A stretch of DNA of 15,987 nt from UBA4823 sp034436035 (GCA_034436035.1 DAOTVW010000216.1:1-15987); one strand, 5' to 3'; positions 1 through 7,468 are shown, counted from the stretch's first letter. The notes: a model not told the origin generated them from the letters alone. A program made the numbers and translations.

Positions 1-285
1 TTTGTCGGTGTAATATGCCAGACTGCGCCCGGTCATATTGATAAAGTATCGCCCGCTGGTTGTGATCTGTTGGATGTATTCGGTCGGCCAGATCGATACA
101 AGACCGCCATCCGTGCTGGTGGTTTCACTGACCTGACTCGCAGTGACGGTCTGAAGGCGGGTTAGTGCAATTAACCCTGCGAGTGCGAGCATGGTTGCAA
201 AGAGAGCGAACCATCCCACACGAAGGGGTTTTTTGCGTGGTTGATTATCCATCGAATGGGGATTTGAATCATTTGTTGTTTGCAT
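1..285 (-). CDS. Membrane-anchored protein, N-terminal part (function unknown)
   Basis: Open frame of 95 codons from an ATG at 285 that runs off the left edge of the window, so the C-terminus is missing. A strong ribosome binding site (GAGGAG) lies 7 nt before the ATG, which fixes the start. The first 20 residues are polar and end in RKK. A hydrophobic segment follows at about residues 23-41 (GWFALFATMLALAGLIAL), then Ser/Thr-rich sequence. This is the pattern of an N-terminal membrane anchor with the rest of the protein outside the cell. The visible outer part (GLVSIWPTEYIQQI, RYFINMTGRSLAYYTD) does not match a family I recognise. The gene is transcribed divergently from the gene at 468. Confidence 0.75.
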   Translation of the reverse strand, partial: MQTTNDSNPHSMDNQPRKKPLRVGWFALFATMLALAGLIALTRLQTVTASQVSETTSTDGGLVSIWPTEYIQQITTSGRYFINMTGRSLAYYTDK

Positions 286-318
286 AACTTCACTCCTCAA
301 AATTTGCTGATGGTGTTC

Positions 319-362
319 AGCACAATGTGCTTACTCTACCACAAAAAATGGCTTTGTGGGTA
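319..362. promoter_or_regulatory. Two dyad symmetries in the divergent intergenic region
   Basis: A 13-bp palindrome AGCACA-A-TGTGCT lies at 319-331. A second perfect inverted repeat, CCACAAA (339-345) and TTTGTGG (353-359), has a 7-nt centre. Both sit in the 5' region of the minus-strand gene that starts at 285, so they could be an operator and/or a leader hairpin. No T-run follows the hairpin in either direction, so it is not an intrinsic terminator. No good -35/-10 pair for the minus gene was found nearby. Confidence 0.35.
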
Positions 363-438
363 AAAAAATATCTGCCAAGACGCATTTTGATCTGGAAATA
401 GCGGTTTTGTTGAACATTTTCTGATCCAATAAGCAAAG

Positions 439-460
439 TATACTTGAAGTCGGTTAGAAT
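439..460 (+). promoter_or_regulatory. Possible promoter -10 elements for the zinc-ribbon gene
   Basis: TATACT (439-444) and TAGAAT (455-460) are both plausible -10 hexamers before the ATG at 468. No good -35 is visible at 16-18 bp from either. TAGAAT would place transcription start almost on the ATG, giving a leaderless mRNA; TATACT would give a leader of about 17 nt. No Shine-Dalgarno sequence is present before the ATG. Confidence 0.3.
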
Positions 461-467
461 ATACATT

Positions 468-1607
468 ATGAGTGGATTAAAAGATTTGCCAAATGTATGG
501 CAATCCATTAAAGAAATGGATTTACGACCGATCCGTGCCGAAGCTCTTCAGGACGTAAAGCTTGCGTTAATCTCTCGGCCGGGAAAAGCGAAAGAAATCT
601 TAATCAATCAGATGCGCCATGATCCGCAGCGGAGCAATGTCGAGACATTTTCACCGGTGTTAGCCATTGATTATGATGGGGACGATGAGGTTATCCAACC
701 AGCTTTAATGGCGGATCTCTTGATCTTATTGGTGGATGAATCGTTAGACGATGTCTCCTTAGAAGAGGGACTTACACGGCGTTGGGTGAATAGCGGCAGG
801 AAAATCTTAATCCTCATCCATCCTCCTCTCCAAGAGAACCCATCATCACCGATTGCAGTGCAAAACAGTTGGATGGGGTGGGGACAGAATGTGGTTTTAC
901 ACGGTTCATTGATGAATAAACAATTCCTTTTACGACAATTCGCCCCTGCTGTAATCGAAGCGCTGCCTGCAAAACAATTGGCATTGGGGCGGATGTTTCC
1001 TCTTTTCCGATCCGAAATTTGCCGCCAATTGATCCATGAAAGTTGTTTTACCAATGCTGCGTACGCATTTAGCACAGGTTTAGCAGAAATTGTACCGACC
1101 TTGGACATCCCTTTAAATGTCGCAGATATGATGGTGCTATCCAAAAATCAAGCGTTTTTGGTTTATCGGTTGGGGTTGACATTGGGTCTTTCCACTCGTT
1201 GGCAGGATTATGTGACGGAATTTGGGGGTATCCTTGGCAGCGGTTTTTTCTGGCGTCAAGTGGCACGCCAACTGGTGGGTTTGATCCCGGCGTGGGGGAT
1301 TGTGCCGAAGGTCGCAGTTTCCTATGCGGGAACCTATGTGGTTGGGAATGTGGTGTATCAGTGGTATTTAACTGGGAAAAAATTAACCCGCCAGCAGATT
1401 AATGCTTTGTATAAAGAAGCTTTTCAGCTTGGAAAAGCGCTGGCAAGTAACCTGGCGCAGCGTGTTCCAAAACCGCGCCTCCTAAAACGAAAACCGCGCG
1501 AATTTCCATTACCCGCTCCAGCAGGGAAAGTGTGTCGAAATTGTCAGCGCCTCAATGCTGCAGATGCGCTTTTTTGTCAATATTGCGGAAATCGATTTGA
1601 CGATTAA
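468..1607 (+). CDS. DUF697-like protein with C-terminal zinc ribbon
   Basis: The 379-residue protein is read from the ATG at 468; an in-frame TTG at 444 would add eight residues but has no better ribosome site. Three parts can be seen. Residues 1-165 have alternating hydrophobic strands (VKLALISRPGKAKEIL, ADLLILLVD, KILILIHPP) that look like a degenerate GTPase fold. Residues 170-325 contain hydrophobic helices (VPTLDIPLNVADMMVL, LVGLIPAWGIVPK, SYAGTYVVGNVVYQ) like the DUF697/YcjF membrane-associated domain that often follows GTPases. After a basic Pro-rich linker, residues 356-373 form a CxxC-x10-CxxC zinc ribbon. The function is unknown. The gene stands alone on its strand and is divergent from the gene at 285. 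The DUF697 assignment is by pattern only. Confidence 0.8.
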   Translation: MSGLKDLPNVWQSIKEMDLRPIRAEALQDVKLALISRPGKAKEILINQMRHDPQRSNVETFSPVLAIDYDGDDEVIQPALMADLLILLVDESLDDVSLEEGLTRRWVNSGRKILILIHPPLQENPSSPIAVQNSWMGWGQNVVLHGSLMNKQFLLRQFAPAVIEALPAKQLALGRMFPLFRSEICRQLIHESCFTNAAYAFSTGLAEIVPTLDIPLNVADMMVLSKNQAFLVYRLGLTLGLSTRWQDYVTEFGGILGSGFFWRQVARQLVGLIPAWGIVPKVAVSYAGTYVVGNVVYQWYLTGKKLTRQQINALYKEAFQLGKALASNLAQRVPKPRLLKRKPREFPLPAPAGKVCRNCQRLNAADALFCQYCGNRFDD

Positions 1608-2037
1608 GGACATGGGGGATATGGATAATATGGTTTTTCTCTACTCAGAATAGACAAAATTTACAAGATAAAAACAATTGTCTTTATGGATGAGATATGG
1701 CTGCGCGGAGTTTAAATAGAGCGCAGCAAATACACAACTTATGGAACTACAAATCTCTAAAAGTTGCTTTGGGGCTTTGTTGAGAAAACCATCCATGAAG
1801 GTGCCACGAATAAACGAATGATGACGCTACTCGTGTATTTGTGTAATATTCGTGGACAGTTTGCTGTTATATACAAAGCTTATGATAATGTCATTTCCCC
1901 TTCGAATGCTTTTTTTCGCGTTATAGCGGAATCTCGCTATAACTAGCATCATGGGAGATGGTATCATAATCTCTCTTGGAAAAGCGCTGGTTAGGGGAAA
2001 CTTTTATACCCCTGGCAACAAAGGTAGGCTAAACTTT
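1608..2037. other. 430-bp interval without a convincing gene; three inverted repeats
   Basis: This AT-rich gap separates two convergent genes. It holds three perfect inverted repeats: GCTGCGC/GCGCAGC (1700-1706 and 1721-1727), CCACGAATA/TATTCGTGG (1804-1812 and 1847-1855) and GTTATAGCG/CGCTATAAC (1920-1928 and 1935-1943, 6-nt loop). None is followed by a T-run in a direction that would terminate either flanking gene. A 60-codon frame at 1764-1946 begins with TTG, lacks a ribosome site and has no recognisable composition, so I do not call it a gene. Confidence 0.6.
1920..1943. repeat. 9-bp perfect inverted repeat with 6-nt loop
   Basis: GTTATAGCG (1920-1928) and CGCTATAAC (1935-1943) are exact reverse complements around GAATCT. 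A run of seven T lies just before the left arm on the plus strand, the wrong side for termination of a plus transcript. On the minus strand it becomes an A-run after the stem, so it is not a terminator there either. It could be a protein binding site or an RNA hairpin. Confidence 0.5.
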
Positions 2038-2688
2038 TCAAACCCAATCGTTTTCGTCAAATACTACTTCTTCTTTTCCGGTAAGTTTATCCTGTAACTT
2101 TTGGACGATTAAATCGAGATGAGCGGGGCGAGCAACAAAATCGAGATTGCCGGCTGGAATGGTGAGCAATGGACACAAATTAAAAGTCGCCAACCATTCT
2201 TCATAGAGATCATTCAACTGTGCAAGGTAATCAGCCGGAATTTGCCTTTCATACGTTCGACCGCGTTGCTGAATGCGCTCAACTAACACCGCAACCGGTG
2301 CTTTCAGATAGATAACCAAATCAGGTGGCGGCAGGAACTCACATAGCACATGGTACAGTTCAGTGTAGGAGTCATAATCCCGTTGTTGGATATAACCTTG
2401 CAGGTATAGATTACGCGCAAATACTTCTGCATCTTCGTAAACCGTGCGGTCTAAAATGGCTGAGGATGGATATAGACTCAACTGATGATGCATGCGTAAG
2501 CGCTGGGTAAGGAAGAAGATTTGGGAATGATATGCCCAGCGGTGCATATCTTGATAAAAATCAGCCAAGTAGGGGTTTTCAGCAACCGGCTCATAAAATG
2601 CCTTCCAACCTAAGCGGTTACTCAGTAACCGCACCAGGCTGGATTTCCCTACGCCAATATTTCCAGCGACGGCAATAAATTTTTTCAT
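2038..2688 (-). CDS. Deoxynucleoside kinase (dNK/dGK-dAK family)
   Basis: The 216-residue protein matches the usual length of bacterial deoxynucleoside kinases, which phosphorylate salvaged deoxynucleosides to 5'-monophosphates with ATP. Visible signatures are the P-loop GNIGVGKSS at residues 9-17, E33 in YEPV (base/sugar contact in the family), the DRT motif at 80-82 followed by VYEDAEVFARNLY, and the Arg-rich lid RGRTYER at 142-148. The DxLxxLxxxYxxW-like run near 158-165 (LNDLYEEW) is also typical. The substrate cannot be read from sequence; deoxyadenosine or deoxyguanosine is likely for this bacterial branch. The ATG follows the upstream stop codon by 3 nt, and its ribosome site AAAGGG lies inside the end of that gene, so translation is probably coupled. 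It is last in the dnaN operon. Confidence 0.92.
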   Translation of the reverse strand: MKKFIAVAGNIGVGKSSLVRLLSNRLGWKAFYEPVAENPYLADFYQDMHRWAYHSQIFFLTQRLRMHHQLSLYPSSAILDRTVYEDAEVFARNLYLQGYIQQRDYDSYTELYHVLCEFLPPPDLVIYLKAPVAVLVERIQQRGRTYERQIPADYLAQLNDLYEEWLATFNLCPLLTIPAGNLDFVARPAHLDLIVQKLQDKLTGKEEVVFDENDWV

Positions 2689-2691
2689 CGG

Positions 2692-5022
2692 TCACCCTTT
2701 CTCTTTCTCGAAATAAGCCATCACGATTTTTTTATCGGCATCCATGATGAGATGGAGACGATAACCTGGGCGGGCAGCCCGGACATTAATCACGCGCAGG
2801 CAAGCGGATAAAGTTTCCTCTTGAGGGATCAGGTGTGGTAAAAGATTGGGAGCCTGGTAGAAAAATTCTTTTCGAAAAATCGTTGCGGGGTCATCGAGAT
2901 AAATCGCTAAGGGATAGATTTGTGATTCGATTAAATCTTGAAAGAAATGGGTACCATAAGATGCTTCTGGAGCAGGTCCAATCCCTTTACCGGTAATTTC
3001 AATCAATGCCCGTGCGTGATAGATATCGCCAAAACCGACGGCAATACCCAACTCTGGGTTAGATGTTCCCCAACGTCCCGGTCCTATCAAGATGAAGGTT
3101 TCATTTGCCAAACTGCGATTAACTTGCGAGATGATTTGGCGGAGTCGTATTCGCTCGAATTCAGAAGAAAGCCCAAAATAACCTTCTGGGGTTATGAATA
3201 CCACATAATGGATATCCTCGATTTGCCCGCTCGGCGCCATCCTTGAGGTAGAGAAAAGGATATCCGCCGGTTCTAGATAAGCTGGCGCTTTATAAGTTGC
3301 TTTCTCCAAGGTTAATTGAGGGCGACATTGTAAGATGCTGATCTGTACGTCTCCCTCTCCTGGATTGTTTTCAGAGATTTCTAATGCAAATTCTAAATCA
3401 ACGGGAGAATGATAATGCTTTTCGAGTAGTTGCAATAGATGAGTAAAACGCGGCGCAATTTTTGTCCGTTTAAAAAGTTCATCAAATGTCAGAACGGCAT
3501 TTTGGATTGGGATGTCATGGGAAATGCTCTGGATCGGGACAAGGAAACCACCATCGTCAATCTGAGTGATGTAACGTAAGGGTGGGTAGTCATAGCGCAA
3601 GACTTGCTGAGCAGGGAGTGTCTCAAACATATTTTTTTGGAGGTTAATCACATCCACGTATTTTTGAGAATAATTGCGGGTTGCGCGTACGTCTGCTTCG
3701 GGATGCAGTGTGGGATGGCTAAGGGCAACTAAGCGGACATAATCATCACCGCTGCGGTCAACCGCACGTGTACCTAATCCCCAAACCAGACGTAAAAAGC
3801 CAGCTTCTTCCTGGATTTGGGGAGCCCAACGGTAAAGATTACGGCTATAAGCCACGCCAGATGCATGCGGTAAGAAAAACTGTCCAAATTGTTCCCCTTC
3901 GACCACTTGTAACAAAATGGACATCCGTTCATCGTAATCACGTAATCCTTTTGCCCGCCGATAAAGCAAGGCATCCGGGTTAAAAATGGATGCGAAAACC
4001 CTTAAGATAGCTTGGGTAAGCGCCTGCAGATTATCTTCTAAAGTGCCTTGATTAGCGCAAAAATGGCTTTCATATTTGCCAGCAAAAGAAGTTCCAAAAT
4101 TATCTTCTAATAGACTTGAAGAACGGACAATAATCGGGCGTTTACCCACTTTGGTTAGAATCTTTTCCAATTGATAGAGGCAGTCCTGGGGGAGTTGTGC
4201 TTGCAAGAAATCTGCTTGGAGCTGTGGAAATTCCTGATAGATTTGTTCATCGGTTTTATATTTCTGATCCATCCAATGCGTAAGAGAGTTGATGGTTAAA
4301 ATATCGTAAGTCAAATCTGCTCCGATGAAATAGGAGTCCGGGATGCGAATGTGCTCACGCAGGTCTTCATCTGCTGTTTGCTCCAGGATACGATATGCCA
4401 GTAACATCCCTGCTGATTTGCCGCCGATTTTGCCGGAACCGATTTTGCGCTTCCGTATCTCGTCAAGGTCTTGAATCGTGAACCAATTCCGCGCGATTTG
4501 GACATATCCGAGTTGATCGCTGATCATGGTTCGAATTAGTACCGCTTTTATTTCCTGAAGACGTGCTTCATAAGTTTGTCTTTCGGGCTGAGGCAGTTTT
4601 TCAATGATGTACCCTTGCTCAAAAAGAAGAGCTTGTGGAGCTAATTCGGGGTTAAAGGTAAAGAGATTATTATCCAGTAATCGTCCGCGTTCTGCTAAGG
4701 TTTGGCGGACAATTTGTTCAAATAGTTCAAATGGAAGGTTATAGGCAAAATAAAAATCGGTTAAATGATCGCGCACATGGGTGAGCCTTTCTTCCCAAAG
4801 TTCATAAGGCTCTTCGATAAGTGGTTCATTAAGACCTTCGAGTTTTTGACTCTGAATGGCTTTCTGGCGGACTTCCGTTTCGAAGGCTTGATTCGTAATG
4901 ATACCCCGCTGGAACAGCTCCTGACGCATTTTATAGCGAATGAAGGAACTTAGAATCGGATATTGCGCTAACGCAAGATAGATGCGTAAGGTTAAATCTT
5001 GAGATGGATGAGGAAAGGTCAT
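2692..5022 (-). CDS. PEP/pyruvate-binding domain protein (PPDK N-terminal-like)
   Basis: This 776-residue protein has the N-terminal ATP-grasp domain of pyruvate phosphate dikinase and PEP synthase. It shows KIGGKSAGM at 198-206, VRSSSLLED at 299-307, FGTSFAGKYES at 309-319 and a domain end ILQCRPQL near 563-570. Residues 1-185 are a charged, mostly helical region with no recognised fold. The C-terminal part (about 585-776) carries GPGRWGTSNPELGI at 648-660 and YGTHFFQDL at 689-697, a pattern I recall from uncharacterised PEP/pyruvate-binding proteins of Chloroflexota and Bacteroidota. The swivelling phosphohistidine domain (TGGxxxHxA-type) and the PEP/pyruvate TIM barrel are not seen, so complete dikinase activity is unlikely. 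The function is unknown. It lies between dnaN (41-bp gap) and the nucleoside kinase. No clear ribosome site precedes the ATG. Confidence 0.85.
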   Translation of the reverse strand: MTFPHPSQDLTLRIYLALAQYPILSSFIRYKMRQELFQRGIITNQAFETEVRQKAIQSQKLEGLNEPLIEEPYELWEERLTHVRDHLTDFYFAYNLPFELFEQIVRQTLAERGRLLDNNLFTFNPELAPQALLFEQGYIIEKLPQPERQTYEARLQEIKAVLIRTMISDQLGYVQIARNWFTIQDLDEIRKRKIGSGKIGGKSAGMLLAYRILEQTADEDLREHIRIPDSYFIGADLTYDILTINSLTHWMDQKYKTDEQIYQEFPQLQADFLQAQLPQDCLYQLEKILTKVGKRPIIVRSSSLLEDNFGTSFAGKYESHFCANQGTLEDNLQALTQAILRVFASIFNPDALLYRRAKGLRDYDERMSILLQVVEGEQFGQFFLPHASGVAYSRNLYRWAPQIQEEAGFLRLVWGLGTRAVDRSGDDYVRLVALSHPTLHPEADVRATRNYSQKYVDVINLQKNMFETLPAQQVLRYDYPPLRYITQIDDGGFLVPIQSISHDIPIQNAVLTFDELFKRTKIAPRFTHLLQLLEKHYHSPVDLEFALEISENNPGEGDVQISILQCRPQLTLEKATYKAPAYLEPADILFSTSRMAPSGQIEDIHYVVFITPEGYFGLSSEFERIRLRQIISQVNRSLANETFILIGPGRWGTSNPELGIAVGFGDIYHARALIEITGKGIGPAPEASYGTHFFQDLIESQIYPLAIYLDDPATIFRKEFFYQAPNLLPHLIPQEETLSACLRVINVRAARPGYRLHLIMDADKKIVMAYFEKEKG

Positions 5023-5063
5023 TTATGACAACATATTTCAGAGAGGGTACACTATGGTACCAC

Positions 5064-6197
5064 TCATCCACCCAGATGCATGGGCATAATCACGTGCACA
5101 AAATTGTCATCCCCAGCCGGACGGATGACGCCCGGGTTCGTCTCAGAAGTTGTTTCCATCACCACATTCGGTGTTTTGATCACATCGAGCACTTCTCGTA
5201 AAAACTGAACATTGAAGGCAATTAATTGGTCTTTACCCTCGATGCTGGCATCGATTTGATTTTCGTTTGACCCTGTTTCTTCATTCTGACCGGATAAATT
5301 AACCAAACCAGGTTGAAGGTCATTACCGGGTTGAATGTGTAAGCGGGCGATATGGGAGCCTTCACGCGCAAAGATTTCCACTCGCTTACAAGCTTTGAGA
5401 AATTCTTGAGTAGGCAGGATTGCGCGTGTGTTATAGCGGCGGGGGATGAGTTGTTCAAGTTCTGGATAGCTACCATCAATCAGCTGAGAGACCAGTTCCA
5501 TATCACGCATATGGAATATCACCTGCCCGCGGCCGGGTGGAATAATCATAGAAACCGTTTGATTGCTGTCCGTTGCGATGCGGGCTAATTCAATCATTGC
5601 ACGTGCGGGGATGATGACGCGCACCGATTTTGTCAATGGAGTGGAAAGCGGGTTTTTGCGCAAGGAGAGGCGAAACCCATCTGCGGCAGCCAAAGTAAGG
5701 AGCTGATCTGAAGCGGTTAACAATACACCGGTTAACACAGGTCGCGCTTCGTCATGAGAGGCGGCAAAGGCTACCTGTTGAATCATTTCTTTGAGATCGG
5801 CAATGTTCAGCTCTAGTCCATCCTCCAAATCGGGAGCCGGCATTGGAGGAAATTCTTGCGCGTCGATGCATTTGATATCCGTATTTGACGAGCCGCTGCG
5901 CACGTTAAGTGTTTGCGTGCGGATATTTAACTCCATCTCAACTTGTTGATCAGATAGCGTAGTAACCAGCTCGTTGAATGTGCGAGCTGGCACGGTTGTT
6001 GATCCCTCTTCAAGGATCTTCGCCCCAATCCAACAAGTGATACCCAATTCAAGGTTTGTTGCAGAAAGACGTAGGCGGCCTTCATCGGTGGCAATTAATA
6101 CATTCCCTAAAACCGGAAGGGTGCTCCGCGGTGAGACTGCTCGTGAAACGATGCTCAAGCCATGGGCAAGGTTCTCTTGCAATACAGATACTTTCAT
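5064..6197 (-). CDS. dnaN: DNA polymerase III beta subunit (sliding clamp)
   Basis: The 377-residue protein has the length and three-fold layout of bacterial beta clamps, the ring that keeps the replicative polymerase on DNA. It begins MKVSVLQENL. Clear family stretches are SPRSTLPVLGNVLI (22-35), the LRLSATNLELGI strand, DIKCIDAQEFPPMP, the second-domain start EMIQQVAFAASHDEARPVLTG, AADGFRLSLR, and the C-terminal VIMPMHLGG, which forms the partner-binding surface with the hydrophobic pocket. The ATG at 6197 has AGGAG 7-8 nt upstream and a strong promoter (TTGGCA-17-TATACT). dnaA is not beside it; instead dnaN leads an operon with a PEP/pyruvate-binding protein and a deoxynucleoside kinase. 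Confidence 0.98.
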   Translation of the reverse strand: MKVSVLQENLAHGLSIVSRAVSPRSTLPVLGNVLIATDEGRLRLSATNLELGITCWIGAKILEEGSTTVPARTFNELVTTLSDQQVEMELNIRTQTLNVRSGSSNTDIKCIDAQEFPPMPAPDLEDGLELNIADLKEMIQQVAFAASHDEARPVLTGVLLTASDQLLTLAAADGFRLSLRKNPLSTPLTKSVRVIIPARAMIELARIATDSNQTVSMIIPPGRGQVIFHMRDMELVSQLIDGSYPELEQLIPRRYNTRAILPTQEFLKACKRVEIFAREGSHIARLHIQPGNDLQPGLVNLSGQNEETGSNENQIDASIEGKDQLIAFNVQFLREVLDVIKTPNVVMETTSETNPGVIRPAGDDNFVHVIMPMHLGG

Positions 6198-6227
6198 AGA
6201 TGCAGCTCCTGAAAATGGGATATATTG

Positions 6228-6256
6228 AGTATACTGTGACTAGGGCAATTTGCCAA
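6228..6256 (-). promoter_or_regulatory. dnaN operon promoter
   Basis: On the minus strand, TTGGCA (6256-6251) and TATACT (6233-6228) are separated by exactly 17 bp, a near-consensus sigma-70-type promoter. Transcription would start near 6221, leaving a leader of about 24 nt that carries the AGGAG site of dnaN. The -35 overlaps an 11-bp palindrome GGCAA-T-TTGCC (6244-6254), a possible operator. Confidence 0.75.
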
Positions 6257-6324
6257 GCGTTTGGGATAATTTTAGAGACTTTAACATGGAAATTAGAGTA
6301 AAATCTTTATCAAACCGACAATAT

Positions 6325-7362
6325 ATGATGCAAAAGAAGACTCGAATCGTTTTTATTTTCATAATCACTGTGGTGATTTCTAGCATCATGACTATCTCCA
6401 CTCAGAGACAGGAGACTGCATGGGCGAAAGAAGTTAAGCGTGGAGATGGTTATCAAGTGATTGCTTTGGTTAATCAGGTGCGGGCATCGTATGGGTTAGC
6501 CCCTTTGAACGCCAATTCAGCACTCATGACTGCTGCCCAAGGGCATAGTGATTATCAGGCATCCATTGGAAGCGCCACTCACAGCGGAGCCGGTGGCTCC
6601 TCTCCTTTATCTCGGGCAATGGCTGCCGGGTACGGCGGAGGGGCAAAGGTTTACGTTAGCGAAAACATCTACTCGGGCAATGATGCGAGCCCAAGTCAAG
6701 CTGTCTCTTGGTGGCAAGGTGACTCATTACACTTGCAAACGATGATTAATCCAAATGCAACCGATGCAGGCGCTGGTGTTGCTTATGCCGGTAGCGCAGT
6801 GTATTACACTCTCGATGTCGGTTATATTTCTGGCCAGGCAGCTGAATCAACTGCGGGCGTTCCGATTGTGAGTGCAACCCGCCCACCCACAGCAATACCC
6901 ATTATCCCTATCCAAACAGCAACGCCCAACAGCGATGGTTCCATTTACCACATCGTTCAATCAGGGCAGGCGTTATGGAACATTGCTGCGGCATATAACA
7001 TTTCTCTTGCAGAATTAATGAGCATGAATGGACTGACCGCTGACTCGCTCATCTATCCAGGGCAAAAAATATTGGTGCGTAAAGGCAGTGCAAGTACACC
7101 GACCAGTGAAGTGACCCCTACTCTTGTGCCGACAGCGACCCTGCTGCAGCAAAACACTCCCACTCCTTACGTATCCGCTTCGACCTTTACACAACCAACG
7201 CAGGCGTTACCCTTGGGCAATTTCGTTACTGATACGCCGATCATTAAAGCAGAATCTAAACCAAATTTCCATGCCGATCCGTTGCGTTGGATAATCCTTG
7301 GATTGTTTCTCCTTGGGGGAGCATTAATTCTTATGGGAAGCTTAATGCGCCCACGAAACTAA
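6325..7362 (+). CDS. Secreted CAP (SCP/PR-1-like) protein with LysM domain and C-terminal membrane segment
   Basis: Read from ATG 6325 this gives 345 residues. An earlier in-frame ATG (6286) is possible and neither has a clear ribosome site; 6325 gives the more normal signal sequence (MMQKKTR then IVFIFIITVVISSIM). After the signal, residues 45-167 are a CAP domain: VNQVRASYGLAPL, AAQGHSDYQ, ATHSG, SENIYSG and ATDAGAGVAY keep the His and Glu residues of the bacterial YkwD-like branch, without cysteines. A LysM domain follows at 207-254 (YHIVQSGQALWNIAAAYNIS ... YPGQKILV), which binds peptidoglycan-type glycans. A Thr/Pro/Ser-rich linker leads to a transmembrane helix at about 321-340 and the tail RPRN. 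The protein probably sits on the outer face of the membrane and contacts the wall. The enzymatic role of bacterial CAP domains is not settled. Confidence 0.9.
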   Translation: MMQKKTRIVFIFIITVVISSIMTISTQRQETAWAKEVKRGDGYQVIALVNQVRASYGLAPLNANSALMTAAQGHSDYQASIGSATHSGAGGSSPLSRAMAAGYGGGAKVYVSENIYSGNDASPSQAVSWWQGDSLHLQTMINPNATDAGAGVAYAGSAVYYTLDVGYISGQAAESTAGVPIVSATRPPTAIPIIPIQTATPNSDGSIYHIVQSGQALWNIAAAYNISLAELMSMNGLTADSLIYPGQKILVRKGSASTPTSEVTPTLVPTATLLQQNTPTPYVSASTFTQPTQALPLGNFVTDTPIIKAESKPNFHADPLRWIILGLFLLGGALILMGSLMRPRN

Positions 7363-7365
7363 ATT

Positions 7366-7405
7366 AAAAAGATCATTGGACGTGGGGGGGACACGCCCAA
7401 TGATC
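7366..7405 (-). terminator. Intrinsic terminator (minus strand)
   Basis: On the minus strand a 14-position stem (13 pairs, one mismatch at 7380/7396) is formed by 7405-7392 and 7384-7371. It has a 7-nt loop TCCCCCC and is followed directly by TTTTT (7370-7366) then AATTT. This is a good rho-independent terminator for a minus transcript, either read-through from the NYN gene that ends at 7576 or a separate small RNA. On the plus strand the T-run is an A-run before the stem, so it should not terminate the CAP gene. Confidence 0.7.
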
Positions 7406-7428
7406 TAAGGAGGTCCACCGGATCTGTA

Positions 7429-7449
7429 CAGTATGGGGGGGACATACTG
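7429..7449. repeat. Perfect 7-bp stem-loop with G6A (plus) / TC6 (minus) loop
   Basis: CAGTATG (7429-7435) and CATACTG (7443-7449) pair exactly around GGGGGGA. The same 11-mer TGGGGGGGACA occurs in the neighbouring hairpin at 7383-7393, with a different stem sequence. Confidence 0.6.
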
Positions 7450-7468
7450 AAAACGGGCTCCGGGGAAG

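Noticed and set aside
1764..1946. 60-codon open frame in the 1608-2037 gap
   Set aside because: TTG start without a ribosome site, no recognisable domain, overlaps the inverted repeats.
7433..7450. Small ORF behind the perfect TAAGGAGGT
   Set aside because: The nearest ATG is 18 nt away and opens only five codons before TGA.
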